Assembly: GCF_023091745.1 (NCBI RefSeq)
Contig: NC_068920.1
Coordinates: 1,860,001 to 1,924,000, forward strand
Length of the DNA: 64,000 bases
Source of the DNA: Budorcas taxicolor
Taxonomy: Eukaryota; Chordata; Mammalia; Artiodactyla; Bovidae
Direction of reading: 5' to 3'
The notes under the pieces are model-generated. The model had not been told where the DNA came from. It saw only the letters and a program-made list of their open reading frames with translations, and did no database searches. Every line of letters starts with the position of its first letter. Position 1 is the stretch's first letter. Below are positions 22,012 to 34,160 of the stretch, in pieces. The translations under genes and the position numbers were made by a program.

Positions 22012-22826
22012 ATGTATCTTGCGGAGATTCTGAGTCTCCCCAGGGGAATCAGGCCTGTCTCGAGTGGGGGTATGCACGTGCGGTTTCCTCCTGAGCTGCA
22101 GCAGTAGTGTCACGCTTCCTGTCACGTGGATCAAGGAATCTGTGGCTTTCCCTCGAGGCTTTCCCTCGAGGCTTTCCAACGAGGCTTTCCCACAGGGCTG
22201 TGCCACGTGCCACCTTGGTGTGAGTCGATCCTCGGCGTGAAAGACGAGCCGGTGAAGGGAAAAGAGGTTCCTCTGGAATGGACTGAGACATCTGGGGGAC
22301 TCTTGGATTTGTGGCACCACCCTGCACTTCCTCTCGCCCTTCCTGTTGAGAGGGCATCCTCTTGAGATGCGACGGGAATGCCGGGAACTCTTTCCCGACA
22401 AAGCAGGGAAAGGATCCCACATCATGAGCTACGAGGCGGAAACGGGGTGCCTCTGGATGTGGGTGGGACCCTCGTGTTTCCTCTCGAGTGGAGACGGGTA
22501 TGTCGGGGAAATTCTTGATTTGCACCAAGGGTGTGAAGGACCCTTTCGAAGTTGCAGAGGTGAGGTGTGATCAGCCTCGAGACGCCTCAGCGGAAATGGG
22601 CCTCATCTAGCGTGGAGGGGAGATCCTCTTGGATTTTATCGAGTTGCGGCAGGTCTTCTCGAGTTACGACGGGGACCTCAGGGACCCGCTCTGGTGGCCT
22701 CAGGAAAGGCCAGTCCCCATGAGAGTTGCTAGGGGCCATCTCGGGATTCCTCTCCCGTCCATGACGGGGCCTAAGACCTTGTGTAGAGTCGGGGCCGGAA
22801 CCTGAGGATTCCTCTCCAGTATTGCC
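22012..22826 (+). repeat. Monomer 28, subtype h, 815 bp
   Basis: It is a copy of monomer 25 at offset 2446, with a visible difference at 22091 (CTCCTGAGC for CTCCCGAGC). Confidence 0.87.
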
Positions 22827-23642
22827 GTGGATCTTGGGGTGCTTCTGAGTCTTCCCAGGGGAGTCAGGCCTCGTCTCGATTGGGGGCATGCACGTGCGCT
22901 TTCCTCCCGAGCTGCAGCAGTAGTGTCACGCTTCCTGTCACGTGGATCAAGGGATCTGTGGCTTTCCCTCGAGGCTTTCCCTCGAGGCTTTCCCACGAGG
23001 CTTTCCCACAGGGCTGTGTCACGTGCCACCTTGGTGTGAGTCGATTCTTGGCGTGAAAGACGAGCCGGTGGAAGGAAAAGAGGTTCCTCTGGAATGGACT
23101 GAGACATCTGGGGGACTCTTGGAATGGTGGCACGACCCTGGAGTTCCTCTCGCCGTTCCTGTTGAGAGGGCTTCCTCCTGAGATGCGACGGGAATGACGG
23201 GAACTCTTTCCCCACGAAGCAGGGAAAGGATCCCTCATCTCGAGCTACGAGGCGGAAACGGGGCGCCTCTGGATGTGGGCGGGACCCTCGTGTTTCCTCT
23301 CGAGTGGAGACGGGTATGTCGGGGAACATCTTGATTTGCACCAAGGGTGTGAAGGACCCTTTCAAAGTTCCAGAGGTGAGGTGTGATCAGCCTCGAGACC
23401 CCTCAGAGGAAATGGGCCTCATCTCGCCTGGAGGGGAGAACCTCCTGGATTTTCTCGAGTTGCGGCAGGTCTTCTCGAGTTATGACGGGGACCTCAGGGA
23501 CCCGTTCTGGTGGCTTCAGGAAAGGCCAGTCCCCATGCGAGTTGCTAGGGTCCAACTCGGGATTCCTCTCCCGTCCATGCCGGGGCCTAAGACCTTGTGT
23601 AGAGTCGGGGTCGGAACCTGAGGATTCCTCTCCAGTATTGCC
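22827..23642 (+). repeat. Monomer 29, subtype i, 816 bp
   Basis: It is a copy of monomer 26 at offset 2446, with visible differences such as GTGGAAGGAAAAG at 23068 and GAGAACCTCC at 23436. Confidence 0.87.
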
Positions 23643-24457
23643 GTGGATCTTGGGGTGCTTCTGAGTCTTCCCAGGGGAGTCAAGCTCGTCTCGATTGGGG
23701 GCATGCCCGTGCGCTTTCCTCCCGAGCTGCAGCAGTAGTGTCACGCTTCCTGTCACGTGGATCAAGGGATCTGTGCCTTTCCCTCGAGGGTTTCCCTCGA
23801 GGCTTTCCCACGAAGCTTTCTCACAGGGCTGTGCCACGTACCACCTTTGTGTGAGTCGATCCTCGGCGTGAAAGACGAGCCGGTGAAGGGAAAAGGGATT
23901 CCTCTGGAATGGACTGAGACATCTGGGCGACTCTTGGAATGGTGGCACGACCCTGGAGTTCCTCTCTCCATTTCTGTTGAGAGGGCCTCCTCTTGAGATG
24001 TGACGGGAAAACCGGGAACTCTTTCCCGACGAAGCAGGGAAAGGATCCCTCATCTCGAGCTACGAGGCGGAAACGGGGCGCCTCTGGATGTGGGCGGGAC
24101 CCTCGTGTTTCCTCTCGAGTGGAGACGGGTATCTCGGGGAACTTCTGGATTTGCACCAAGGGTGTGAAGGACCCTTTCGAAGTTCCAGAGGTGAGGTGTG
24201 ATCAGCCTCGAGACGCCTCTGCGGAAATGGGCCTCATCTCGCCTGGAGGGGAGAACCTCCTGGATTTTCTCGAGGTGCGGCAGGTCTTCTCGAGTTACGA
24301 CGGGGACCTCAGGGACCCGCTCTGGTGGCCTCAGGAAAGGCCAGTCCCCATGCGAGTTGCTAGGGGCCATCTCGGGATTCCTCTCCCGTCCATGCCGGGG
24401 CCTAAGTCCTTGTGTGGAGTCGGTGCCGGAACCTGAGGATTCCCCTCCAGTGTTGTC
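23643..24457 (+). repeat. Monomer 30, subtype j, 815 bp
   Basis: It is marked by GTCAAGCTCGTCTCGATT, CATGCCCGTGCGC, CGAAGCTTTCTCACAGG, AAAAGGGATTCC and GGGTATCTCGGGG. It matches monomers 40, 57 and 67. Confidence 0.87.
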
Positions 24458-25272
24458 ATGGATCTTGGGGTGCTTCTGAGTCTCCCCAGGGGAGTCAGGC
24501 CTCGTCTCCACTGGGGGTATGCACGTGCCCTTTCCTCCCGAGCTGTAGCAGTAGTGTCACACTTCCTGTCACGTGGATCAAGGGATCTGTGGCTTTCCAT
24601 CGAGGCTTTCCCTCGAGGCTTTCCCACGAGGCTTTCCCACAGGGCTGTGTCACGTGCCACCTTGGTGTGAGTCGATTCTCGGCGTGAAAGCCGAGCCGGT
24701 GAAGGGAAAAGAGGTTCCTCTGGAATGGACTGAGACATCTGGGGGACTCTTGGAATGGTGGCACGACCCTGGAGTTCCTCTCGCCGTTCCTGTTGAGAGG
24801 GCCTCCTCTTGAGATGCGACGGGAATGCCGGGAACTCTTTCCTGACGAAGCAGGAAAAGGATATCTCATCTCGAGCTATGAGGCGGAAACCGGGTGCCTC
24901 TGGATGTGGGCGGGACCCTGGTGTTTCCTCTCGAATGGAGACGGCTATGTCGGGGAACTTCTTGATTTGCACCAAGGGTGTGAGGGACCCTTTCGAAGTT
25001 CCAGAGGTGAGGTGTGATCAGCCTCGAGACGCCTCAGCGGAAATGGACTCATCTCGCCTGGAGGAGAGAACCTCCTGGATTTTCTCGAGATGCGGCAGGT
25101 CTACTCGAGTTACGCTGGGGACCTCAGGGACCCACTCTGGTGGCCTCAGGAAAGGCCAGTCCCCATGCGAGTTGCTAGGAGCCATCTCGGGATTCTTCTC
25201 CCGTCCATGCCGGAGCCTAAGGCCTTGTGTGGAGTCGGGGCCGTAACCTGAGGATTCTTCTGCAGTGTTGAC
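24458..25272 (+). repeat. Monomer 31, subtype k, 815 bp
   Basis: It is marked by CCACTGGGGGTATGC, GAGCTGTAGCAG (PstI site lost), GTGAAAGCCGAGCC, AAAAGGATATCTC and, at the end, GGAAATGGACTCATC. It matches monomer 41. Monomers 58 and 68 share only the first half. Confidence 0.87.
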
Positions 25273-26074
25273 AAGGATCTTGGGGTGCGTCTGAGTATCC
25301 CCAGGGGAGTCAGGCCTCGTCTCGACTGGGGGCATGCACGTGCGCTTTCCTCCCGAGCTGCAGCAGTAGTGTCACGCTTCCTGTCACGTGGATCAAGGGA
25401 TCTGTGGCTTTCCATCGAGGCTTTCTCACGAGGCTTTCCCACAGGGCTCTGCCACGTGCCACCTTGGTGTGAGTCGATCCTCGGCGCGAAAGACGAGCCG
25501 GTGAAGGGAAAAGAGGTTCCTCTGGAATGGACTGAGACATCTGTGGGACTCTTGGAATGGTGGCACGACCCTGGAGTTCCTCTCGCCATTCCTCTTGAGA
25601 GGGCCTCCTCTTGAGATGCGACGGGAATGCCGGGAACTCTTTCCTGAGGAAACAGGAAAAGGATCCCTCATCTCGATCTACGAGGCGGAAACCGGGCGCC
25701 TCTGGATGTGGGCGGGACCCTCGTGTTTCCTCTCGAGTGGAGACGGCTATGTCGGGGAACTTCTTGATTTGCACCAAGGGTGTGAGGGACCCTTTCGAAG
25801 TTCCAGAGGTGAGGTGTGATCCGCCTCGAGACGCCTCAGCGGAAATGGACTCATCTCGCCTGGAGGAGAGAACCTCCGGGATTTCCTCGAGTTGCGGCAG
25901 GTCTTCTCGAGTTACGACGGGGACCTCAGGGACGCGCTCTGGTGGCCTCAGGAAAGGCCAGTCCCTAAGCGAGTTGCTAGGGGCCCTCTCTGGGTCCTCT
26001 CCCGTCCATGCCCGGGGCCTAAGACCTTGTGTGGAGGGGGGACCGGAACCTGAGGGTTCCTCTCCAGTGTTGCC
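25273..26074 (+). repeat. Monomer 32, subtype l with c-type 3' end, 802 bp
   Basis: It has three 13-bp units, GACAAGGATCTTGGGGTGCG and GGCGCGAAAGACG. From 25866-25876 onward it follows monomer 18 (CTCCGGGATTTCCTCGAG, then GTGGAGGGGGGACCGG), so l and c were fused. Monomers 42 and 47 share this fusion; monomer 15 does not. Confidence 0.84.
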
Positions 26075-26890
26075 ATGGATCTTGGGGTGCTTCTGAGCCT
26101 CCCCAGGGGAGTCAGGCCTCGTCTCCACTGGGGGCATGCACGTGCGCTTTCCTCCCGAGCTGCAGCAGTAGTGTCACGCTTCCTGTCACGTGGATCAAGG
26201 GATCTGTGGCTTTCCCTCGAGGCTGTCCCTCGAGGCTTTCCCACGAGGCTTTCCCACAGGGCTGTTCCACGTGCCACCTTGGTGTGAGTCGATCCTCGGC
26301 GTGAAAGACGAGCCGGTGATGGGAAAAGAGCTTCCTCTGGAATGGACTGAGACATCTGGGGGACTCTTGGAATGGTGGCACGACCCTGGAGTTCCTCTCG
26401 CCGTTCCTGTTGAGAGGGCCTCCACTTGAGATGCGACGGGAAGGCCGGGAACTCTTTCCCGACGAAGCAGGGAAAGGATCCCTCATCTCGAGCTACGAGG
26501 CGGAAACGGGGCGCCTCTGGATGTGGTCGGGACTCTCGTGTTTCCACTCGAGTGGAGACGGGTATGTCGGGGAACTTCTTGATTTGCGCGAAGGGTGTGA
26601 AGGACTCTGTCGAAGTTCCCGAGGTGAGGTGTGATCAGCCTCGAGACGCCTCAGCGGAAATGGGCCTCATCTCGCCTGGAGGGGAGAACCTCCTGGATTT
26701 TCTCGAGTTGGGGCAGGTCTTCTCGAGTTACGACGGGGACCTCAGGGACCCGCTCTGGTGGCCTCAGGAAAAGCCTGTCCCCATGCGAGTTGCTAGGGGC
26801 CATCTCGGGATTCCTCTCCAGTCCATGCCGCAGCCTATGACCTTGTGTGGAGTCGGCGCCGGAACCTGAAGATTCCTCTCCACTGTTGCC
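26075..26890 (+). repeat. Monomer 33, subtype a, 816 bp
   Basis: It has GGCCTCCACTTGAG in place of GGCCTCCTCTTGAG and GGTCGGGACTCTCGTG. Monomers 33 and 43 share both variants; monomer 48 shares only the first. Confidence 0.87.
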
Positions 26891-27678
26891 ATGGATCTTG
26901 GGGTGCTTCTGAGTCTCCCGAGGGGAGTCAGGACACGTCTCGAGTTGGGGCATGCACGTGTGCTGTCCTCGCTAGCTGCAGCAGTAGTGTCACGCTTCCT
27001 GTCATGTGGATCAAGGGATCTGTGGCTTTCCCTCGAGGCTTTCCCAAAGGGCTGTTCCACGTGCCACCTTGGTGTGATTCGATCCTCGGCGTGAAAGACG
27101 AGCCGGTGAAGGGAAAAGAGGTTCCTCTGGAATAGACTGAGACATCTGGGGGAATCTTGGAATGGTGGCACGACCCTGGAGTTCCTCTCGCCGTTCCTGT
27201 TGAGAGGGCCTCCTCTTGAGATGTGACGGGAACGCCGGAACTCTTTCCCGAAGAAGCAGGGAAAGGAGCCCTCATTTCGAGCTAGGAGGCGGAAAAGGGG
27301 CTTCTCTGGATGTGGGCGGGACCCTCGTGTTTCCTGTCGAGTGGAGACTGGTATGTCGGGGAACTTCTTGATTTGCACCAAGGTGTGAAGGACCCTTTCG
27401 AAGTTCCAGAGGTGAGGTGTGATCAGCATCGAGACCCCTCAGCGAAAATGGGCTTCATCTCGCCTGGAGGGGGGAACCTCCTGGATTTTCTCGAGTTGCA
27501 GCAGGTCTTCTCGAGTTACGATGGGGACCTCAGGGACCCGCTCTCGTGGCCTCAGGAAAGGCCAGTCCCTATGCGAGTTGCTAGGGGCCCTCTCGGGATT
27601 CCTCTCCCGTCCATGCCGGGGCCTAAGACCTTGTGTGGAGTCGGGGCCGGAACCTGAGGATTCTTCTCCAGTGTTGCC
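26891..27678 (+). repeat. Monomer 34, subtype b, short clade, 788 bp
   Basis: It is like monomer 20 with two single-base losses, in GAACGCCGGAACTC (about 27235) and CACCAAGGTGTGAAG (about 27381). It has two 13-bp units. Confidence 0.87.
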
Positions 27679-28491
27679 ATGGATCTTGGGGTGCTTCTGA
27701 GTCTCCCCAGGGGAGTCAGGCCTCGTCTCGAAGGGGGCATGCACGTGCGCATTCCTCCAGAGCTGCAGCAGTAGTGTCCCGCTACCTGTCACGAGGATCA
27801 AGGGATCTGTGGCTTTCCCTCGAGGCTTTCCCTCGAGGCTTTCCCACGAGGCTTTCCCCAGGGCTGTGCCACGTGCCACCTTGGTGTGAGTCGATCCTCG
27901 GCGTGAAAGACGAGCCGGTTATGGGAAAAGAGGTTCCTCTGGAAAGGACTGAGATATCTGGGGGACTCTTGGAATGGTGGCACGAACCTGGAGTTCCTCT
28001 CGCCGTTCCTGTTGAGAGGGCCTCCTCTTGAGATGCGACGGGAAGGCCGGGAACTCTTTCCCGACGAAGCAGGGAGAGGATCCCTCATCTCGAGCTACGA
28101 GGCGGAAACGGGGCGCCTCTGGATGTGGTCGGGACCCTCGTGTTTCCACTCGAGTGGAGACGGATATGTCGGTGAACTTCTGATTTGTGCGAAGGGTGTG
28201 AAGGTCTCTGTCGAAGTTCCCGAGGTGAAGTGTGATCAGCCTCGAGACGCCTCAGCGGAAATGGCCCTCATCTAGCCTGGAGGGGAGAACCTCCTGGATT
28301 TTCTCGAGTTGGGGCAGGTCTTCTCGAGTTACGACGGGGACCTCAGGGACCCGCTCTGATGGACTCAGGAAAAGCCTGTCCCCATGCGAGTTGCTAGGGG
28401 CCATCTCGGGATTCCTCTCCAGTCCATGCCGCAGCCTATGACCTTGTGTGGAGTCGGCGTCGGAACCTGAAGATACCTCTCCAGTGTTGCC
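27679..28491 (+). repeat. Monomer 35, subtype d, 813 bp
   Basis: It matches monomer 21 with few changes (GGAAAGGACTGAGATATC here). It is closest to monomer 49, which shares that variant. Confidence 0.87.
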
Positions 28492-29281
28492 ATGGATCTT
28501 GGGGTGCTTCTGAGTCTCCCAAGGGGAGTCAGGCCTCGTCTCGAGTTGGGGCATGCACGTGTGCTGTCCTCGCTAGATGCAGCAGTAGTGTCACGCTTCC
28601 TGTCACGTGGATCAAGGGATCTGTGGCTTTCCCTCGAGGATTTCCCACAGGGCTGTTCCACGTGCCACCTTGGTGTGATTCCATCCTCGGCGTGAAAGAC
28701 GAGCCGGTGAAGGGAAAAGAGGTTCCTCTGGAATAGACTGAGACATCTGGGGGACTCTTCGAATGGTGGCACGACCCTGGAGTTCCTCTCGCCGTTCCTG
28801 TTGAGAGGGCCTCCTCTTGAGATGCGACGGGAAGGCCGGGAACTCTTTCGCGACGAAGCAGGGAAAGGATCCCTCATCTCGAGCTATGAGGCAGAAACGG
28901 GGCGCCTCTGGATGTGGGCGGGACCATCGTGTTTCCTGTCGAGTGGAGACGGGTATGTCGGGGAACTTCTTGATTTGCGCGAAGGGTGTGAAGGACTCTG
29001 TCGAAGTTCCCGAGGTGAGGTGTGATCAGCCTCGAGACGCCTCAGCGGAAATGGGCCTCATCTAGCCTGGAGGGGAGAACCGCCTGGATTTTCTCGAGTT
29101 GCGGCAGGTCTTCTCGAGTCACGACGGGGACGTCAGGGACCCGCTCTGGTGGCCTCAAGAAAAGCCTGTCCCCATGCGAGTTGCTAGGGGCCATCTCAGG
29201 ATTCCTCTCCAGTCCATGCCGCAGCCTAAGACCTTGTGTGGAGTCGGGGCCGGAACCTGAAGATTCCTCTCCAGTGTTGCC
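28492..29281 (+). repeat. Monomer 36, chimera e/f, 790 bp
   Basis: The e markers run to GGACCATCGTGTTTCCTGTC (ending about 28942). The f markers begin with GATTTGCGCGAAGGG (about 28972-28986). The crossover falls between 28943 and 28977. One monomer is lost relative to e-f in copy 1. Confidence 0.86.
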
Positions 29282-30097
29282 ATGGATCTTGGGGTGCTTC
29301 TGAGTCTCCCCAGGGGAGTCAGGCCTCGTCTCGAGTGGGGGCATGAACGGGCGCTTTCCTCCAGAGCTGAAGCAGTAGTGTCACGCTTCCTGTCACGTGG
29401 ATCAAGGGATCTGTGGCTTTCCCTCGAGGCTTTCCCTCGAGGCTTTCCCACGAGGCTTTCCCACAGGGCTGTGCCACGTGCCACCTTGGTGTGAGTCGAT
29501 TCTCGGCGTGAAAGACGAGCCGGTGAAGGGAAAAGAGCGTCCTCTGGAATGGACTGAGATATCTGGGGGACTCTTCGAATGGTGGCACGACCCTGGAGTT
29601 CCTCTCGCCGTTCCTGTTGAGAGGGCCTCCTCTTGAGATGCGACGGGTACGCTGGGAACTCTTTCCCAATGAAGCAGGGAAAGGATCCCTCATCTCGAGC
29701 TACGAGGCGGAAACGGGGCTCCTCTGGATGTGGACGCGTCCCTCGTGTTTTCTCTCGAGTGGAGACGGGAATGTCGGGGAACTTCTTGATTTGCACCAAG
29801 GGTGTGAAGGACCCTTTCAATGTTCCAGAGGTGAGGTGTGATCAGCCTCGAGACCCCTCAGCGGAAATGGGCTTCATCTCGCCTGGAGGGGAGAACCTCC
29901 TGGATTTTCTCGAGTTGCGGCAGGTCTTCTCGAGTTACGACGGGGACCTCAGGGACGCGCTCTGGTGGCCTCAGGAAAGGCCAGTCCCAGTGCGAGTTGC
30001 TATGGGCCCACTCGGGATTCCTCTCCCGTCCATGTCGGGGCCTAAGACCTTGTGTGGAGTCGGGGCCGGAACCTGAGTATTCCTCTCCAGTGTTGTC
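29282..30097 (+). repeat. Monomer 37, subtype g, 816 bp
   Basis: It is a copy of monomer 24 at offset 10532. A visible difference is CGTGTTTTCTCTCGAG near 29746. Confidence 0.87.
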
Positions 30098-30912
30098 ATG
30101 TATCTTGCGGAGATTCTGAGTCTCCCCAGGGGAATCAGGCCTGTCTCGAGTGGGGGTATGCACGTGCGGTTTCCTCCCGAGCTGCAGCAGTAGTGTCACG
30201 CTTCCTGTCACGTGGATCAAGGAATCTGTGGCTTTCCCTCGAGGCTTTCCCTCGAGGCTTTCCAACGAGGCTTTCCCACAGGGCTGTGCCACGTGCCACC
30301 TTGGTGTGAGTCGATCCTCGGCGTGAAAGACGAGCCGGTGAAGGGAAAAGAGGTTCCTCTGGAATGGACTGAGACATCTGGGGGACTCTTGGATTTGTGG
30401 CACCACCCTGCACTTCCTCTCGCCCTTCCTGTTGAGAGGGCATCCTCTTGAGATGCGACGGGAATGCCGGGAACTCTTTCCCGACAAAGCAGGGAAAGGA
30501 TCCCACATCATGAGCTACGAGGCGGAAACGGGGTGCCTCTGGATGTGGGTGGGACCCTCGTGTTTCCTCTCGAGTGGAGACGGGTATGTCGGGGAAATTC
30601 TTGATTTGCACCAAGGGTGTGAAGGACCCTTTCGAAGTTGCAGAGGTGAGGTGTGATCAGCCTCGAGACGCCTCAGCGGAAATGGGCCTCATCTAGCGTG
30701 GAGGGGAGATCCTCTTGGATTTTATCGAGTTGCGGCAGGTCTTCTCGAGTTACGACGGGGACCTCAGGGACCCGCTCTGGTGGCCTCAGGAAAGGCCAGT
30801 CCCCATGAGAGTTGCTAGGGGCCATCTCGGGATTCCTCTCCCGTCCATGCCGGGGCCTAAGACCTTGTGTAGAGTCGGGGCCGGAACCTGAGGATTCCTC
30901 TCCAGTATTGCC
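30098..30912 (+). repeat. Monomer 38, subtype h, 815 bp
   Basis: It is a copy of monomer 25 at offset 10532. Confidence 0.87.
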
Positions 30913-31728
30913 GTGGATCTTGGGGTGCTTCTGAGTCTTCCCAGGGGAGTCAGGCCTCGTCTCGATTGGGGGCATGCACGTGCGCTTTCCTCCCGAGCTG
31001 CAGCAGTAGTGTCACGCTTCCTGTCACGTGGATCAAGGGATCTGTGGCTTTCCCTCGAGGCTTTCCCTCGAGGCTTTCCCACGAGGCTTTCCCACAGGGC
31101 TGTGTCACGTGCCACCTTGGTGTGAGTCGATTCTTGGCGTGAAAGACGAGCCGGTGAAAGGAAAAGAGGTTCCTCTGGAATGGACTGAGACATCTGGGGG
31201 ACTCTTGGAATGGTGGCACGACCCTGGAGTTCCTCTCGCCGTTCCTGTTGAGAGGGCTTCCTCCTGAGATGCGACGGGAATGACGGGAACTCTTTCCCCA
31301 CGAAGCAGGGAAAGGATCCCTCATCTCGAGCTACGAGGCGGAAACGGGGCGCCTCTGGATGTGGGCGGGACCCTCGTGTTTCCTCTCGAGTGGAGACGGG
31401 TATGTCGGGGAACATCTTGATTTGCACCAAGGGTGTGAAGGACCCTTTCAAAGTTCCAGAGGTGAGGTGTGATCAGCCTCGAGACCCCTCAGAGGAAATG
31501 GGCCTCATCTCGCCTGGAGGGGAGAACCTCCTGGATTTTCTCGAGTTGCGGCAGGTCTTCTCGAGTTATGACGGGGACCTCAGGGACCCGTTCTGGTGGC
31601 TTCAGGAAAGGCCAGTCCCCATGCGAGTTGCTAGGGTCCAACTCGGGATTCCTCTCCCGTCCATGCCGGGGCCTAACACCTTGTGTAGAGTCGGGGTCGG
31701 AACCTGAGGATTCCTCTCCAGTATTGCC
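30913..31728 (+). repeat. Monomer 39, subtype i, 816 bp
   Basis: It matches monomer 26 (offset 10532) and monomer 29 (offset 8086). It has the variant GGCCTAACACCTTG near 31673. Confidence 0.87.
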
Positions 31729-32543
31729 GTGGATCTTGGGGTGCTTCTGAGTCTTCCCAGGGGAGTCAAGCTCGTCTCGATTGGGGGCATGCCCGTGCGC
31801 TTTCCTCCCGAGCTGCAGCAGTAGTGTCACGCTTCCTGTCACGTGGATCAAGGGATCTGTGCCTTTCCCTCGAGGGTTTCCCTCGAGGCTTTCCCACGAA
31901 GCTTTCTCACAGGGCTGTGCCACGTACCACCTTTGTGTGAGTCGATCCTCGGCGTGAAAGACGAGCCGGTGAAGGGAAAAGGGATTCCTCTGGAATGGAC
32001 TGAGACATCTGGGCGACTCTTGGAATGGTGGCACGACCCTGGAGTTCCTCTCTCCATTTCTGTTGAGAGGGCCTCCTCTTGAGATGTGACGGGAACACCG
32101 GGAACTCTTTCCCGACGAAGCAGGGAAAGGATCCCTCATCTCGAGCTACGAGGCGGAAACGGGGCGCCTCTGGATGTGGGCGGGACCCTCGTGTTTCCTC
32201 TCGAGTGGAGACGGGTATCTCGGGGAACTTCTGGATTTGCACCAAGGGTGTGAAGGACCCTTTCGAAGTTCCAGAGGTGAGGTGTGATCAGCCTCGAGAC
32301 GCCTCTGCGGAAATGGGCCTCATCTCGCCTGGAGGGGAGAACCTCCTGGATTTTCTCGAGGTGCGGCAGGTCTTCTCGAGTTACGACGGGGACCTCAGGG
32401 ACCCGCTCTGGTGGCCTCAGGAAAGGCCAGTCCCCATGCGAGTTGCTAGGGGCCATCTCGGGATTCCTCTCCCGTCCATGCCGGGGCCTAAGTCCTTGTG
32501 TGGAGTCGGTGCCGGAACCTGAGGATTCCCCTCCAGTGTTGTC
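31729..32543 (+). repeat. Monomer 40, subtype j, 815 bp
   Basis: It matches monomer 30 at offset 8086. A difference is GGGAACACCGGG (32091) against GGGAAAACCGGG in monomer 30. Monomers 57 and 67 share the form seen here. Confidence 0.87.
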
Positions 32544-33358
32544 ATGGATCTTGGGGTGCTTCTGAGTCTCCCCAGGGGAGTCAGGCCTCGTCTCCACTGG
32601 GGGTATGCACGTGCCCTTTCCTCCCGAGCTGTAGCAGTAGTGTCACACTTCCTGTCACGTGGATCAAGGGATCTGTGGCTTTCCATCGAGGCTTTCCCTC
32701 GAGGCTTTCCCACGAGGCTTTCCCACAGGGCTGTGTCACGTGCCACCTTGGTGTGAGTCGATTCTCGGCGTGAAAGCCGAGCCGGTGAAGGGAAAAGAGG
32801 TTCCTCTGGAATGGACTGAGACATCTGGGGGACTCTTGGAATGGTGGCACGACCCTGGAGTTCCTCTCGCCGTTCCTGTTGAGAGGGCCTCCTCTTGAGA
32901 TGCGACGGGAATGCCGGGAACTCTTTCCTGACGAAGCAGGAAAAGGATATCTCATCTCGAGCTATGAGGCGGAAACCGGGTGCCTCTGGATGTGGGCGGG
33001 ACCCTGGTGTTTCCTCTCGAATGGAGACGGCTATGTCGGGGAACTTCTTGATTTGCACCAAGGGTGTGAGGGACCCTTTCGAAGTTCCAGAGGTGAGGTG
33101 TGATCAGCCTCGAGACGCCTCAGCGGAAATGGACTCATCTCGCCTGGAGGAGAGAACCTCCTGGATTTTCTCGAGATGCGGCAGGTCTACTCGAGTTACG
33201 CTGGGGACCTCAGGGACCCACTCTGGTGGCCTCAGGAAAGGCCAGTCCCCATGCGAGTTGCTAGGAGCCATCTCGGGATTCTTCTCCCGTCCATGCCGGA
33301 GCCTAAGGCCTTGTGTGGAGTCGGGGCCGTAACCTGAGGATTCTTCTGCAGTGTTGAC
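32544..33358 (+). repeat. Monomer 41, subtype k, 815 bp
   Basis: It matches monomer 31 at offset 8086, and I noted no difference by eye. Confidence 0.87.
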
Positions 33359-34160
33359 AAGGATCTTGGGGTGCGTCTGAGTATCCCCAGGGGAGTCAGG
33401 CCTCGTCTCGACTGGGGGCATGCACGTGCGCTTTCCTCCCGAGCTGCAGCAGTAGTGTCACGCTTCCTGTCACGTGGATCAAGGGATCTGTGGCTTTCCA
33501 TCGAGGCTTTCTCACGAGGCTTTCCCACAGGGCTCTGCCACGTGCCACCTTGGTGTGAGTCGATCCTCGGCGCGAAAGACGAGCCGGTGAAGGGAAAAGA
33601 GGTTCCTCTGGAATGGACTGAGACATCTGTGGGACTCTTGGAATGGTGGCACGACCCTGGAGTTCCTCTCGCCATTCCTCTTGAGAGGGCCTCCTCTTGA
33701 GATGCGACGGGAATGCCGGGAACTCTTTCCTGAGGAAACAGGAAAAGGATCCCTCATCTCGATCTACGAGGCGGAAACCGGGCGCCTCTGGATGTGGGCG
33801 GGACCCTCGTGTTTCCTCTCGAGTGGAGACGGCTATGTCGGGGAACTTCTTGATTTGCACCAAGGGTGTGAGGGACCCTTTCGAAGTTCCAGAGGTGAGG
33901 TGTGATCCGCCTCGAGACGCCTCAGCGGAAATGGACTCATCTCGCCTGGAGGAGAGAACCTCCGGGATTTCCTAGAGTTGCGGCAGGTCTTCTCGAGTTA
34001 CGACGGGGACCTCAGGGACGCGCTCTGGTGGCCTCAGGAAAGGCCAGTCCCTATGCGAGTTGCTAGGGGCCCTCTCGGGGTCCTCTCCCGTCCATGCCCG
34101 GGGCCTAAGACCTTGTGTGGAGGGGGGACCGGAACCTGAGGGTTCCTCTCCAGTGTTGCC
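33359..34160 (+). repeat. Monomer 42, subtype l with c-type 3' end, 802 bp
   Basis: It matches monomer 32 at offset 8086, except CCTAGAGTTGCGG near 33971 where the CTCGAG is lost. It has three 13-bp units. Confidence 0.86.

Larger units (their letters stand above)
18750..23642 (+). repeat. Three-monomer tandem duplication g-h-i, offset 2446 bp
   Basis: Sequence from within g at about 18900 through h and i to about 21345 repeats nearly exactly 2446 bp downstream, ending in j. The join is inside monomer 27. Copy 2 of the HOR (26075-34160) has a single g-h-i, so the duplication is a property of this copy or was lost from the other. Confidence 0.85.
14725..26074 (+). repeat. HOR family 1, copy 1 (14 monomers, 11350 bp): a b d e f g h i j/g h i j k l
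   Basis: Monomers 19-32. The block a-b-d-e recurs at 26075 (offset 11350, then 11348). From the middle of monomer 23 the matching offset drops to 10532, and after the extra g-h-i it drops to 8086. This copy therefore contains one f monomer and one g-h-i trimer that copy 2 lacks. Differences between matched positions are sparse. Confidence 0.85.
26075..34160 (+). repeat. HOR family 1, copy 2 (10 monomers, 8086 bp): a b d e/f g h i j k l
   Basis: Monomers 33-42. It differs from copy 1 by the e/f fusion in monomer 36 (loss of one monomer) and by having a single g-h-i. From j to b the match to copy 1 is at offset 8086, continuing across the boundary to monomers 43-44. Confidence 0.86.

Noticed and set aside
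25310..26137. 275-codon minus-strand frame, the longest in the window, repeated at 37434-38261
   Set aside because: It spans a monomer boundary and exists only because the l monomer and the following a monomer happen to lack a stop in that frame. The sister copy at 33396-34223 is broken by a single base change (TAG near 33972), as expected without selection.
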